Shown: positions 55,245 to 64,000 of the stretch, piece after piece
Layout: the number at the start of each line of letters is the position of its first letter
How positions within the stretch are numbered: the first letter of the stretch is position 1
Origin: Thermosipho sp. (in: thermotogales)
GTDB lineage: Bacteria; Thermotogota; Thermotogae; Thermotogales; Fervidobacteriaceae
Assembly: GCA_017656345.1 (NCBI GenBank)
Contig: JACDNZ010000008.1
Coordinates: forward strand, 25,618 to 89,617
Reading direction: 5' to 3'
Length of the DNA: 64,000 nucleotides
The notes under the pieces: generated by a model
What the model was told of the DNA's origin: nothing
Databases searched by the model: none
The model's input: the letters and a program-made list of their open reading frames with translations, nothing else
Position numbers and translations under genes: made by a program

Positions 55245-56427
55245 AGAATGTCACCTTTCCATCAATGACAATAGCCGATAAGAAGTTTGTGTCAAACATA
55301 TATAGAATATCAATAAACTCGTTTGTATTCCAGATAGCAATGTCACATTTTTTTCCGGGTTCTATTGCTCCATTTTCAATATTAAGTATATATGAGGAAT
55401 TTATGGTATATGCTGTTAAGATTTCTTCAGGTTCCATATTTAAAAATCGAAGAGCAAGATGCATGATGAACGAAGGGCTAAAAATTGGACATGATCCCGG
55501 GTTATAATCAGAACCTAAAGCAACGGCCGCTCCTTTATCAATTAGTTTTCTTGCAGGTGCAAATGATTCGCCTAAATAGAAACTAGTTCCAGGCATTAGT
55601 GTAGCTATTGTTGATGATTTCCCTAATAGTTCAATTTCTTCTTCACCAATTTTTAGTAGATGATCAGCTGAAATAGCACCAAGTTTAATTGCGAGTTTTG
55701 TAGCTCCAACATTTGCGATTTCATCAGCATGAAATCTTAATCTAAATCCTTTTAATTTTGCATAATTAAATAGATCTTCTATGTCTTCAGGCAAATATAC
55801 ACCTTTGTCACAAAAAACATCAATTGTATTTGTATACATTTTTATTAAGTCAAGACTATTTTTGATTTCTGTTATATATTCTTCTTTTGTTTTTTCAAAT
55901 GGAATAGCGTGTAATCCTAAAAATGTAGGAACGATTTTAATATCAGAAAACTCGTTAATATAAGATATAGCTTTGAGCTGTTTTAGTTCATTTGCAATAT
56001 CTAAGCCATATCCACTTTTTCCTTCAATGTGAGAAATGCCTAATCTTTTGAAATGATTAAGTGTTTTGTAATTTTCAGCTATCAACTCTCCAATTGTTGA
56101 ACTCCTAACATGTTTAACAGTGCTATATATTCCGCCACCTTCTTCAAATATTTCAGAGTAAGTTTTGCCACGAGATCTCATGTAAAATTCTTTTCCTCTT
56201 TTTCCAATAAAAGGAATATGAGTATGAGCATCAACAAATGAAGGCGTTACTAATTTTGCCTTTATTGTAAAATGGTCGGATGTTTGATGTTTTTTAATGT
56301 CAAGTATTTTTCCATTTTCAATGTAAATATCAACGTCAAAATCTTCGTAAATTTTTTTCATTTCTTTTCCATTTTTAGGAGCATTGCCAATAGGAGTTAA
56401 AAGATGTTCAGCATGTATTTTAAACAT
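55231..56427 (-). CDS. hutI: Imidazolonepropionase HutI
   Basis: An amidohydrolase of the histidine degradation pathway that opens the imidazolone ring to formiminoglutamate. 398 residues with the metal motif FVDAHTHIPFIGKRG, GGGIYSTVKHVRSS, FHADEI, GAISADHLL and SDYNPGS, all matching HutI. GGGGGGATT before ATG. The other hut genes are not in the window. It is embedded in a run of envelope genes, which is odd for a catabolic enzyme. Confidence 0.9.
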   Translation of the reverse strand: MFKIHAEHLLTPIGNAPKNGKEMKKIYEDFDVDIYIENGKILDIKKHQTSDHFTIKAKLVTPSFVDAHTHIPFIGKRGKEFYMRSRGKTYSEIFEEGGGIYSTVKHVRSSTIGELIAENYKTLNHFKRLGISHIEGKSGYGLDIANELKQLKAISYINEFSDIKIVPTFLGLHAIPFEKTKEEYITEIKNSLDLIKMYTNTIDVFCDKGVYLPEDIEDLFNYAKLKGFRLRFHADEIANVGATKLAIKLGAISADHLLKIGEEEIELLGKSSTIATLMPGTSFYLGESFAPARKLIDKGAAVALGSDYNPGSCPIFSPSFIMHLALRFLNMEPEEILTAYTINSSYILNIENGAIEPGKKCDIAIWNTNEFIDILYMFDTNFLSAIVIDGKVTFYENS

Positions 56428-57178
56428 TTAATCCCCCCATAAAGAAACCAATTACAGCTATTACTAAGCAGTAATACCCAAAGATTTTCAATTTTTTGAT
56501 TAAAGTTACTTTCTTAAGTATGTAAAGACTAAAAAGTCCAACAATAAAAGCTGTAATACCAGATACAATGGTTATTGCATCAAATCTTAAGTGATTTGAT
56601 TCTAGAATTCCTGCGCCAAATATTACAGGTATGCTCATTAAGAAAGAATATTTTAAAGCTTTTCCTCTTTCCATACCTATAAGAAGAGCTCCAAAGAGAG
56701 TGAATCCGCTTCTTGAAATTCCAGGGAAAATAGCTAACATCTGAAATAACCCAATTATAAATGCGTCAATATAAGTCATTGAAAAAAAGTCTTTGTTTTT
56801 ACCAAGATTGTCTGAAATAAATAAAGCGCTACTTGTTAAAAGGAAGAAAAATGAAATAAGTTTAAGAGAATTAAATGAATTTTCAATTGAAGAATTAAAA
56901 AGTATCCCGAATAAAGCTGCTGGAAGAGTTGAAATAATTAATTTAACTAATAAAGAATAATAATTTTTTTCAAAGGCTATTAAACCTTTGAGAATTTCAA
57001 CTAACTCTTTACGAACAAATATTAAAATTGCAAGTAAGGTGGCTAAGTGTAAGAAAGAAAATAACGATATATTTGGATCAATATCGTACAATTTAGAGAA
57101 AAGTGCTAAATGCCCTGAGCTAGAAATCGGTAAAAATTCAGTAGCTCCTTGGATGATTCCAAGTAATACTTTGATCAT
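56420..57178 (-). CDS. uppP: Undecaprenyl-diphosphatase UppP (BacA)
   Basis: An integral membrane phosphatase that recycles undecaprenyl pyrophosphate to the lipid carrier for peptidoglycan and glycans. 252 residues with the catalytic motifs GATEFLPISSSGHL (residues about 11-24) and PGISRSGFT, both diagnostic, and about eight helices. AGGAGGTAAGCT before ATG. The carrier would also serve the glycosyltransferases later in this run. Confidence 0.95.
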   Translation of the reverse strand: MIKVLLGIIQGATEFLPISSSGHLALFSKLYDIDPNISLFSFLHLATLLAILIFVRKELVEILKGLIAFEKNYYSLLVKLIISTLPAALFGILFNSSIENSFNSLKLISFFFLLTSSALFISDNLGKNKDFFSMTYIDAFIIGLFQMLAIFPGISRSGFTLFGALLIGMERGKALKYSFLMSIPVIFGAGILESNHLRFDAITIVSGITAFIVGLFSLYILKKVTLIKKLKIFGYYCLVIAVIGFFMGGLNV

Positions 57179-57188
57179 AGCTTACCTC

Positions 57189-57887
57189 CTAGGGAGTAAT
57201 TCTACCAACATAAGGTCCGTAAGTATAAACATGTTTTCTAATTTCATCCCAATCTAAATTTTTGAAAGTTTCTGTTGCTGAATCTTTGTCTGGAAATGCC
57301 CCTAAACAAAGTGTAAAGTATGTTTTTGTATCTCTAATAAACTTTAGAACATAGGAGGTTAATCCTATTGCACGAAGATTAACCATATCTTCAAAAAGTG
57401 GGGAAGGATTTGTTCCAGTTTTTAAAAAAATTGTATATACAGACTTTCCGGGAATGAGTCCTGGATATTCATGTGTTCCAAGGATAACAACAAAATATTT
57501 GTTATTTTTCAACTTGTTGATCAAATATTTTTCATTAGTTCTGATAATTTTTAAAGCATTGTCAGAATCTAAAACAAAAGTTGAAACTTCTGTTGATGCT
57601 TCAATTAAATCCATGGAATACACCAGCAATTTTTCATAATCAAATTTTTCTATTTCGATCATAGTTTCTGAAGCTTTTTCTGTAAAATCAGGTAATTTGT
57701 TTTCCTTTATTTCAGGAATTTTGAGTTCCATTGGTTTTGGAATATAAATAACTTCAACATCAATAGATGCTTTTTTTAAGTAAAGGTATATAGTAGATAT
57801 TAAAAGTAACAGTGAAATCAATGAAAGAAGAAAAACAAGAATACTGATAACTTTTAGTTCGAATGGTTTTACTATTCTTCTTGGCAG
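57189..57887 (-). CDS. Membrane-anchored SPOR-like protein, apparent CTG start
   Basis: About 232 residues. A basic N-terminus (PRRIVKPFELK) is followed by one membrane helix and an exported region. The C-terminal 70 residues (YVLKFIRDTKTYFTLCLGAFPDKDSATETF in short: YFTLCLGAFPD, then AxxTF) resemble a SPOR peptidoglycan-binding fold. No ATG, GTG or TTG suits the full frame: the TTG at 57821 has no ribosome binding site and would cut into the helix. GGAGG at 57900-57896 is spaced eight bases from CTG at 57887, which directly follows the stop of the upstream peptidase gene. So a CTG start is proposed. Confidence 0.7.
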   Translation of the reverse strand: MPRRIVKPFELKVISILVFLLSLISLLLLISTIYLYLKKASIDVEVIYIPKPMELKIPEIKENKLPDFTEKASETMIEIEKFDYEKLLVYSMDLIEASTEVSTFVLDSDNALKIIRTNEKYLINKLKNNKYFVVILGTHEYPGLIPGKSVYTIFLKTGTNPSPLFEDMVNLRAIGLTSYVLKFIRDTKTYFTLCLGAFPDKDSATETFKNLDWDEIRKHVYTYGPYVGRITP

Positions 57888-58892
57888 TTATATACCCTCC
57901 TCCACATATTTGATTAAAAGTTGAATAGTTGCTTCTACATCATCTTTATGAACCATTTCATTTGGAGTGTGAATGTACCTAGTTGCAATTGAAACTGTAG
58001 CACTTGGTATTCCAGCTTTTGTGTTTTGATACCCTCGTGCATCTGTTCCACCGTAGATTAGGACTTCCATTTGATAAGGAATATTATATTTTTCAGCAAG
58101 GTTTTTCAATGTTTCAACAATTTTCTTATCACTTATTGAATAACCATCTTTTATTTTTATGCAAACTCCTTTTCCCAATTCCATTGAAGTTCTTTTATTT
58201 GCTTTTGGTGTATCACCAGCTCCTGTAACATCAATTGCTATTGCAACATCTGGTTCAATATCAAACCCTGCAACTCTTGCGCCTACAATTCCAATTTCTT
58301 CCTGTACTGCAAAAACACCGTATATAGTATTTTTAGGATTAGATAATCTTTTAAACAGTTCAATTATTGTAACACAGCCTATCCTGTCGTCCATAGATTT
58401 AGAGATATAAAAATTACCTTGTTCAACAAAATATCCATCGTATGTTCCAAAACTACCTATAGGGCAGAGTTTTTCTGCTTCTTCTCTGCTTTTTACACCG
58501 ATGTCTACAAATAATTTATCGAAAGAAAGTTCTTTTAGATTATTTCTCAAATCGTTAACTGTTTCACCTTCAATACCTACAATTCCAATGGTATTGCCAA
58601 ATTTAATTTTTGAATTCAAAATAGTATATGGTGAAACACCACCAACCATGTCTATCCTTAAGAATCCGTTATCATCAATATTTGTAACGACTACGCCAAT
58701 TTCATCCATGTGAGCATCTAGAAGAATTTTCTTATCAGTTTGACCGTTTTTCCAAACTATTAAATTACCAAGTTTGTCTACTTTGTAACCATCTATGTGG
58801 TCTTTTAATTCTTGCAATATAACTTCTCTAATAACGTCTTCACGCCCACTTGGACTGGAAACTTCAGTTAATTTCTTAATTAATTCTTTCAT
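57888..58892 (-). CDS. M42-family metallopeptidase (glutamyl aminopeptidase/cellulase-M family)
   Basis: 334 residues of a two-metal tetrahedral aminopeptidase. Ligands and catalytic residues are seen in LDAHMDEIG, SKSMDDRIG, AVQEEIGIVGA (catalytic Glu pair), AIDVTGAGD and RYIHTPNEMV. The inserted dimerisation domain is present. Members of this class remove N-terminal residues from peptides in thermophiles. Starts ATG after AAGGAGG. First gene of the minus-strand run. Confidence 0.92.
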   Translation of the reverse strand: MKELIKKLTEVSSPSGREDVIREVILQELKDHIDGYKVDKLGNLIVWKNGQTDKKILLDAHMDEIGVVVTNIDDNGFLRIDMVGGVSPYTILNSKIKFGNTIGIVGIEGETVNDLRNNLKELSFDKLFVDIGVKSREEAEKLCPIGSFGTYDGYFVEQGNFYISKSMDDRIGCVTIIELFKRLSNPKNTIYGVFAVQEEIGIVGARVAGFDIEPDVAIAIDVTGAGDTPKANKRTSMELGKGVCIKIKDGYSISDKKIVETLKNLAEKYNIPYQMEVLIYGGTDARGYQNTKAGIPSATVSIATRYIHTPNEMVHKDDVEATIQLLIKYVEEGI

Positions 58893-58928
58893 TTTTAAGC
58901 CTCCTTTTTAAGGTTAATTTCATTTTTA

Positions 58929-58958
58929 ATTATACACTAATAGTAAGTTTTTTAGCAA
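58929..58958 (-). promoter_or_regulatory. Promoter of the M42 peptidase minus-strand operon
   Basis: On the minus strand TTGCTA (58958-58953) and TATAAT (58934-58929) with an 18-bp spacer, 36 bp before the peptidase ATG. Confidence 0.6.
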
Positions 58959-58989
58959 ATTTAAATCTAATGTAATTTTAAGGATTTAA

Positions 58990-58998
58990 TGGTATAAT
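58990..58998 (+). promoter_or_regulatory. Extended -10 promoter of tilS
   Basis: TGGTATAAT (58990-58998), a TGn extended -10, 16 bp before the tilS ATG. It is divergent from the peptidase promoter. The implied transcript has only a few leader bases. Confidence 0.5.
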
Positions 58999-59014
58999 TA
59001 ATTAGGTGATTTTT

Positions 59015-60316
59015 ATGCTTACTTTAGAAAGTTTTATTAGATTTTTGAAAGAATATAAATTAATTGAAGAAAATGACAAAATTCTAGTAGCAGTTTCGGG
59101 AGGAATAGACTCTTCTGTATTGCTGTATTTGTTGAACAAGGTAAGGAGAGAGCTAAAAATTAATATTATTTGTGCAACTTTAGATCATGGAATTCGAGAG
59201 AATTCAATGAGGGATGTCAAATTTGTTGAAGATTTAGCAGAAACATTGGAAATAGAATGTGTAGTCGGGAAGGTTGATGTACCAAGTTATGCTATTAAAA
59301 ACAAACTTTCTGTTGAGGAAGCTGCAAGAATTTTGCGTTATCAATTTTTAGAAGGAGTTTTAGAAGAAAAGAAGTGTAATAAGATAGCTGTTGCACATAA
59401 TTTGAATGATTTAGTTGAAAATGTTTTATTTAGACTTTCAAGAGGTACAGGTCCCTTTGGCCTTCCTGGAATGAAACCAAAGAGCAAAAACGTGATAAGG
59501 CCGCTTTTGTTTTTTACTAGGGAGGAAATTATTGATTTTGCCCGAAAAAATAATATAAAATATATGGAAGATGAAACGAATTATGATATCAAATATACGA
59601 GGAATTATATAAGACACACTGTAGTTCCTATGTTAAAAAAAATAAATCCGAGATTTGAACTTTCAGTTTTAAGGTTTGTTGAAAATATATGGGAATTAGA
59701 CGAATTTATTAGTAATCAATTAAAAAACATCAAGTTAAGATCTTTAAGAGGAAGGTTGTATTTCAAAGTTCCCGAAGCCCCGTATTTAATGGTTGAATTG
59801 GTTAGGCGTTTATCTGTAGATTTGTTTGGAAGGGCACCAGATAAAGAAAAACTTGATAGATTGAAGAATGTTATGAATGCAAAAACTACTTTTAAAATAA
59901 GTTTCTGGGGGAACTTGGGATTAGAAGTATCGTATGGGAAAGCTTTGTTAGGAAAATTTTTAGAGAAAGAAGCATATGAGTTCGTAGTTGGTAATATGAG
60001 TACTTTTGATTTTGATCCATTTTTAGTGAAAATTGGAAATGATGGTATAATTATTAATAAGAGAAAAATAAAAGGTGAGTTGATATTGAGGAATTGGAGA
60101 GATGGTGATAGAACAAGTAATGGAAAAAAGATAAAGGATATATTTGTTAGTAAAAAGATTCCTTCTTTTATTAGAAGGATAATTCCTGTTTTTGCAGATG
60201 AAAATGGAATTATATACATACCAAAAGTATATTTAAATAAGGAATATTTAGGTGAAGAAAATAATGAGAACATTATTGGTATAAAAGTAGAGTTGAAAGG
60301 AGGTTTTTCGATTTGA
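59015..60316 (+). CDS. tilS: tRNA(Ile)-lysidine synthetase
   Basis: An N-type ATP pyrophosphatase that attaches lysine to C34 of tRNA-Ile(CAU), converting its codon reading from AUG to AUA. 433 residues with the P-loop SGGIDSS at 28-34, LDHGIRENSMRDV, SVEEAARILRYQFL, AVAHNLNDLVENVLFRLSRGTG-type core (AHNLNDLVEN), then a C-terminal TilS domain. ATG 59015 sits five bases after AGGTGAT; an in-frame GTG at 59006 overlaps that site. It is followed tightly by ftsH, a common tilS-ftsH pair. Confidence 0.95.
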   Translation: MLTLESFIRFLKEYKLIEENDKILVAVSGGIDSSVLLYLLNKVRRELKINIICATLDHGIRENSMRDVKFVEDLAETLEIECVVGKVDVPSYAIKNKLSVEEAARILRYQFLEGVLEEKKCNKIAVAHNLNDLVENVLFRLSRGTGPFGLPGMKPKSKNVIRPLLFFTREEIIDFARKNNIKYMEDETNYDIKYTRNYIRHTVVPMLKKINPRFELSVLRFVENIWELDEFISNQLKNIKLRSLRGRLYFKVPEAPYLMVELVRRLSVDLFGRAPDKEKLDRLKNVMNAKTTFKISFWGNLGLEVSYGKALLGKFLEKEAYEFVVGNMSTFDFDPFLVKIGNDGIIINKRKIKGELILRNWRDGDRTSNGKKIKDIFVSKKIPSFIRRIIPVFADENGIIYIPKVYLNKEYLGEENNENIIGIKVELKGGFSI

Positions 60317-62166
60317 ACAAGGGAATTGGAACAATAATAATTGGGCTATTGATAATTCTTTCATTATTCTGGGTATTTGAGAGCGTATTTTTTAGTGGTA
60401 ATGCCGCTGAAACAACAATGTATTATAGTGATTTTGTAAAAAGGGTGAATTCAGACGGGTCTGATATAGCTGAGATTTCCATCAAAGATGATGGAAACAT
60501 TGTTATGACCACTATTTCAGGAAGAAAATATAATATATATGCCCCATGGGTAAAATACGATATGGATTTGATAAACAATTTAGTAGAAAAGGGAATTAGA
60601 GTAAGTGGTGAGAAAGGTGTTGACAGTTCTTTTTGGGTTAATATCGTTGGTAATCTATTATTCTTTGTATTAGTACTATTTATGTTTGGATTTTTGATTC
60701 GAGGTTTGGGTAGAGGAAATAACCAAGCTTTTAGTTTTACAAAAAGCAGAGCTGAAAAGGTTATGCCAGGTAAAAAACGTGTAACTTTTAAAGATGTTGC
60801 AGGGGTAGATGAAGCGGTTGAAGAATTACAGGAAGTTGTTGAGTTTTTGAAAAACCCGGTTAAGTTCAATAAAATAGGTGCACGTATGCCAAAAGGAATT
60901 TTACTTGTTGGACCTCCTGGAACTGGTAAGACCTTACTTGCAAGAGCAGTTGCAGGAGAGGCAAATGTTCCATTTTTCCATATTAGTGGTTCTGATTTTG
61001 TTGAATTATTTGTCGGTGTTGGTGCAGCAAGAGTTAGAGATTTGTTTAACCAAGCAAAAGCCAATGCTCCATGTATAGTTTTTATTGATGAAATAGATGC
61101 CGTTGGAAGACATAGAGGTGCAGGTCTTGGTGGTGGACATGACGAACGTGAACAAACACTAAATCAGCTATTAGTTGAAATGGATGGTTTTGATGTTCGA
61201 GAGGGTATTATAGTTATGGCGGCTACTAACAGACCAGATATCCTTGATCCTGCACTTTTGAGACCGGGACGTTTTGATAAAAAAGTGGTAGTTGATCCAC
61301 CAGATGTTAAAGGTAGAGAAGAAATTTTGAAGATACATTTGAGAGGGAAACCAGTAACAGAAAATGTTGATATAAAGGTTTTAGCTAAAAGAACAACAGG
61401 ATTTGTTGGAGCAGATCTTGAGAATCTTATCAACGAAGCGGCTTTACTTGCTGCAAAAAATGGTAGAGATAAGATAAATATGGATGATTTTGAAGAAGCT
61501 ATTGATAGAGTAATTGCAGGTCCAGCAAGAAAATCTAGAATGATTTCAGAAAAACAAAAAGAGATTGTAGCATATCATGAACTTGGACATGCTATAGTTG
61601 GTACAGCATTGCCGAATTCGGATCCCGTACATAAAGTTTCAATTATTCCAAGAGGTCATAGCGCGCTCGGGTTTACTTTACATCTTCCTGTTGAAGATAA
61701 ATATTTGATAAGTAAAAATGAGTTGCTTGATAATATTACAGCACTTTTGGGTGGTAGAGCTGCAGAGGAATTGGTTTTTGGAGATGTAACAAGTGGCGCA
61801 GCTAATGACATTGAAAGAGCTACAGAAATGGCCAGGAAGATGGTTTGCGAATTAGGAATGAGTGACAATTTTGGACCATTATCGTGGGGTAAAACAGAGC
61901 AAGAGATATTCTTAGGTAAGGAAATTACAAGGATAAAAAATTATAGTGAAGAAGTTGCAAAATTAATTGATAGTGAAGTTCAGAATATAGTTAATTCTTG
62001 TTATAACAAAGCTAAAGAAATTTTGATAAAAAATAGACAAAAGCTTGATGAACTTGCAAAGATATTGTTAGAAAAGGAAGAATTGAGTGGTGAAGAATTG
62101 AGAGAACTCCTTGAAAGGGAGGATATTAATGTGGAGGAACATAGTAGGGCTGAGCAAGACGGTTGA
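60313..62166 (+). CDS. ftsH: ATP-dependent zinc metalloprotease FtsH
   Basis: A membrane-bound AAA+ protease for quality control. 617 residues: two helices (about 6-24 and 111-130) flanking a small exported domain, the AAA Walker A GPPGTGKT (200-207), [12 protein letters not shown], the second-region [19 protein letters not shown], and the zinc site HELGH at 422-426, where most FtsH proteins have HEAGH. The last part has [17 protein letters not shown] start after AAAGGAGG. It overlaps the tilS stop by 4 bp and runs 38 bp into the next gene. Confidence 0.97.
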   Translation: MNKGIGTIIIGLLIILSLFWVFESVFFSGNAAETTMYYSDFVKRVNSDGSDIAEISIKDDGNIVMTTISGRKYNIYAPWVKYDMDLINNLVEKGIRVSGEKGVDSSFWVNIVGNLLFFVLVLFMFGFLIRGLGRGNNQAFSFTKSRAEKVMPGKKRVTFKDVAGVDEAVEELQEVVEFLKNPVKFNKIGARMPKGILLVGPPGTGKTLLARAVAGEANVPFFHISGSDFVELFVGVGAARVRDLFNQAKANAPCIVFIDEIDAVGRHRGAGLGGGHDEREQTLNQLLVEMDGFDVREGIIVMAATNRPDILDPALLRPGRFDKKVVVDPPDVKGREEILKIHLRGKPVTENVDIKVLAKRTTGFVGADLENLINEAALLAAKNGRDKINMDDFEEAIDRVIAGPARKSRMISEKQKEIVAYHELGHAIVGTALPNSDPVHKVSIIPRGHSALGFTLHLPVEDKYLISKNELLDNITALLGGRAAEELVFGDVTSGAANDIERATEMARKMVCELGMSDNFGPLSWGKTEQEIFLGKEITRIKNYSEEVAKLIDSEVQNIVNSCYNKAKEILIKNRQKLDELAKILLEKEELSGEELRELLEREDINVEEHSRAEQDG

Positions 62167-62524
62167 TTTTACTCCGGATGAGTCTTTTATTTGGAACGAA
62201 GATGAAGAAATGGAAGCATTACATTTTGTTTCTACAGCAGGTTTACTTAAGGAAGTAATAAAACTAGGTTCAGAAATATTAAGTGATGTTTTACCTGAAG
62301 ATTTGATATCAGTTGTTAATTATGCAACTATAAAGCATTTTAGCCCTTGTGTTATAGGTGAAACAATTGTGATTGGTGTTAGGGTAACAGGCGTGGAAGG
62401 GAATAATATAAGGTTCTATGGGATTATCACAAAAGATAATAAAAAAATAGCAGAAATAGAATATACAAGAGTAATAGTATCAAAAAATTATCTCAGGAGG
62501 AAAGCAATTGAGGAGACCACGTAG
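62129..62524 (+). CDS. Hotdog-fold thioesterase-like protein (FlK-like)
   Basis: 131 residues with the layout of a hotdog thioesterase: a start [23 protein letters not shown] (helix), then VVNYATIKHFSPCVIGETIVIGV and ITKDNKKIAEIEYTRV, the core strands. It resembles the FlK/fluoroacetyl-CoA thioesterase-type single-domain family. No clear catalytic residue can be assigned by eye. ATG 62129 lies eight bases after GGGAGG, inside the end of ftsH. It precedes the radical SAM gene by overlap of 17 bp. Confidence 0.8.
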   Translation: MWRNIVGLSKTVDFTPDESFIWNEDEEMEALHFVSTAGLLKEVIKLGSEILSDVLPEDLISVVNYATIKHFSPCVIGETIVIGVRVTGVEGNNIRFYGIITKDNKKIAEIEYTRVIVSKNYLRRKAIEETT

Positions 62525-63923
62525 AACAGAAGATTTTAGAGAATATTCATATATAAAAAAATTTAGCGAAGCAGAAAAAAGATTTACAAATTTTAATGGC
62601 AACCAGGAGGTTGCCTTAATTTTTCCGAATACTTATAAAGTTGCGTCTGCTTCACTGGCATGGAGTTGGGTTCAACAATTATTGTGGGGACAAGGAATAG
62701 CAGTTGAAAGGTTTTTTTATGAGAAGTGGTTTAAGAAATTTTATTCGATTGAATCATTTACGCCTTTGGATCAATTTAAGATATTGTTGTTTTCATTTCA
62801 TTTCGAGTTAGATTTTGAAAATATAATTGATATTTTAATTAAACTTGGTATACCACCTCTTTCGGAAGATAGAAATGAAAATCATCCTGTAGTAATCATT
62901 GGTGGCCCCATAACATTTTTTAATTATGAGATTGCTAGACCTATTGCTGATCTGGTTTATATTGGAGACTTAGAATACAATGTTGAAGAATTTTCCCATG
63001 GTTTAAGGCTGATGTTAAAAGAAAAAAATGAAGGAATAAGGTATTTAGAAAGATTCGATAACATTTTATCAGTAAAAAAAGGAAACTTTAAAAGATTAAG
63101 TGTGAAAAATTATGATATAAGCAAAAAATTACCTGTTGCTCATTTTATAACTCCCTTTTCAGAATTTAAAAATAAAAGATTAATTGAAATTGGGAGAGGT
63201 TGTATAAGACGTTGTTCTTTTTGTGTTATGGGATATACGAAAAAACCCGTAAAATTTGTTCCACCGGATGTAATAGAAGTATACTTGAAAAATGAAAAAA
63301 ATTCTGTGGGAATAATTAGTGCGACTATAACAGATTATCCCTGGCTGGATGAACTTTTAGATATATTAGAAAAGTATGAAATAAAGTTTTCTGTTTCATC
63401 GATGAGAGCAGATGGAATTACTGACAGACTTTTAAAACTATTAAAAAGAAGTGAACAGAAAGTTTTCACAATAGCTCCCGAAGGAATTTCACAAAAAATT
63501 AGAAATTTAATCTTGAAGGATATTTCTGAGGAAGATTTAATGAATTCACTTGAGCTTGGAAGAATTAATGATTTTAGAAATGTCAAATTGTATTATATAG
63601 TAGGTTTTGAGGAAGAGGATGAAAGTGATTATACCGAGTTAAAGGAATTTATTGCTAAAGTGAAAAAGTTAGGATACCGAGAAATAACTTTGAGTATTAA
63701 TCCATTGATACCAAAGAAAGCAACACCGTTTTATAATAGGAGATTTATAACTGAAAGAGAATATAACAAAATTATTAAGTGGATGAGAACAAACCTTAAA
63801 GGTGTAAAGCTGCATTTTGAAAGCTATAAGTTTGCAAAAAAACAATATACTTATAATGTTTTGAAAGAAAATGATATTGAAAATTTAATTCGTAGAATAT
63901 ATGTTAAAAAGGATATTGACTAA
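62508..63923 (+). CDS. Radical SAM protein (B12-binding-domain-like class)
   Basis: 471 residues. The N-terminal part (about 30-190) looks like the cobalamin-binding-type Rossmann domain of some radical SAM proteins but no DxHxxG motif is seen. The radical SAM site is CIRRCSFC with cysteines at 232, 236 and 239, followed by FSVSSMRADGIT and TIAPEGISQKIRNLI, typical of the radical SAM TIGR03960-like group. The substrate is unknown. TTG start near AGGAGG. Its stop codon is inside the promoter of the tRNA gene. Confidence 0.85.
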   Translation: MRRPRRTEDFREYSYIKKFSEAEKRFTNFNGNQEVALIFPNTYKVASASLAWSWVQQLLWGQGIAVERFFYEKWFKKFYSIESFTPLDQFKILLFSFHFELDFENIIDILIKLGIPPLSEDRNENHPVVIIGGPITFFNYEIARPIADLVYIGDLEYNVEEFSHGLRLMLKEKNEGIRYLERFDNILSVKKGNFKRLSVKNYDISKKLPVAHFITPFSEFKNKRLIEIGRGCIRRCSFCVMGYTKKPVKFVPPDVIEVYLKNEKNSVGIISATITDYPWLDELLDILEKYEIKFSVSSMRADGITDRLLKLLKRSEQKVFTIAPEGISQKIRNLILKDISEEDLMNSLELGRINDFRNVKLYYIVGFEEEDESDYTELKEFIAKVKKLGYREITLSINPLIPKKATPFYNRRFITEREYNKIIKWMRTNLKGVKLHFESYKFAKKQYTYNVLKENDIENLIRRIYVKKDID

Positions 63924-63943
63924 TTTATATTTTATGGTAGAAT
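63916..63943 (+). promoter_or_regulatory. Promoter of tRNA-Leu
   Basis: TTGACT (63916-63921) and TAGAAT (63938-63943) spaced by 16 bp, with a TGn extension before the -10. It overlaps the stop of the radical SAM gene and leads into the tRNA beginning 13 bp later. Confidence 0.7.
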
Positions 63944-63956
63944 TTTAAACGATGGC

Positions 63957-64000
63957 GCCGGGGTGGCGGAATTGGGAGACGCAGCGGACTTAAAATCCGC
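63957..64000 (+). tRNA. tRNA-Leu (anticodon UAA), partial at the window end
   Basis: Starts at the acceptor strand GCCGGGG (63957-63963), then T8 G9, the D-arm GCGGAATTGGGAGACGC, and the anticodon stem GCGGA/TCCGC with loop CTTAAAA, giving anticodon TAA (63991-63993). Cut by the window edge before the variable arm, so it is incomplete. The long D-loop and GGGAGAC region fit leucine tRNA. It decodes UUA, fitting the AT-rich codon use. Confidence 0.93.

Noticed and set aside
59716..60273. Long open frame (185 codons) on the minus strand across tilS
   Set aside because: Shadow of tilS: phenylalanine- and serine-rich translation, no upstream ribosome binding site, no recognisable motif.
60423..61064. 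Long open frame (213 codons) on the minus strand across ftsH
   Set aside because: It is antisense to a strongly conserved AAA domain, has no ribosome binding site and its translation is low-complexity (Ser, Pro, Thr, Asn-rich) as expected for a shadow frame.
61576..61590. HELGH instead of HEAGH in FtsH
   Set aside because: The two zinc-binding histidines and catalytic Glu are intact; HExGH variation is tolerated.

Overview
The window is an AT-rich chromosomal stretch of a thermophilic, outer-membrane-bearing bacterium of the Thermotogae. A Thermosipho-like member of the Thermotogales fits best. This rests on protein resemblance I recall (HslV, RseP-IspG, TrmI, MtnA), on periplasmic and barrel-type exported proteins without lipoboxes, on frequent TTG/GTG starts behind strong GGAGG ribosome binding sites, and on low G+C. 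The exact species is inference. Genes are packed tightly; no gap exceeds about 180 bp, and I saw no insertion sequence, prophage or CRISPR array.

Layout: 1-4.3 kb holds a lipoyl/octanoyl transferase, RsmI, a cold-shock protein with a clear promoter and terminator, a small zinc ribbon protein and PriA. 4.4-6.5 kb is Tex (minus strand). 6.6-9.9 kb is a three-gene flavin/iron-sulfur dehydrogenase of the HcnABC / hydroxyproline-dehydrogenase type, followed by an orphan ABC solute-binding protein. 11.3-16.6 kb holds a diverged sliding-clamp-like protein convergent with IspG, then RseP and a GNAT protein facing a small unknown gene and RsmE. 16.6-22.6 kb carries leuS, a parvulin-type chaperone, mtnA and serS, separated by good terminators.

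From 22.6 to 48.9 kb all 29 genes lie on the plus strand with tiny gaps or overlaps: dxs, Asp23/YloU, FakA-like, RseC, an alpha/beta hydrolase, gatC, smpB, deoC, glgD, glgC, a GNAT-IspF fusion, an exported unknown, rsmA, fmt, trmFO, murD, lepA, a PLD-like protein, Sua5, hslV, ylxP, yqeK, an LCP-like membrane protein, a small barrel, trmI, a C-terminal processing protease, two unknown membrane proteins and an RND/MMPL exporter. It looks like a housekeeping super-operon mixing isoprenoid, cell-wall, translation and glycogen genes.

From 58.9 back to 48.9 kb a second run of 12 genes lies on the minus strand: an M42 peptidase, a membrane-anchored SPOR-like protein with an apparent CTG start, uppP, hutI, a NusG-II protein, a Gx transporter, maf, radC, a large barrel protein, two family-2 glycosyltransferases and a flippase-like membrane protein. 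The last four look like a surface-glycan unit. A divergent promoter pair separates this run from tilS, ftsH, a hotdog protein and a radical SAM protein. The window ends inside tRNA-Leu(UAA).

The observations most worth following are the diverged beta-clamp-like protein, the GNAT-IspF fusion with altered active-site residues, the three-subunit dehydrogenase, and two probable non-canonical start codons.
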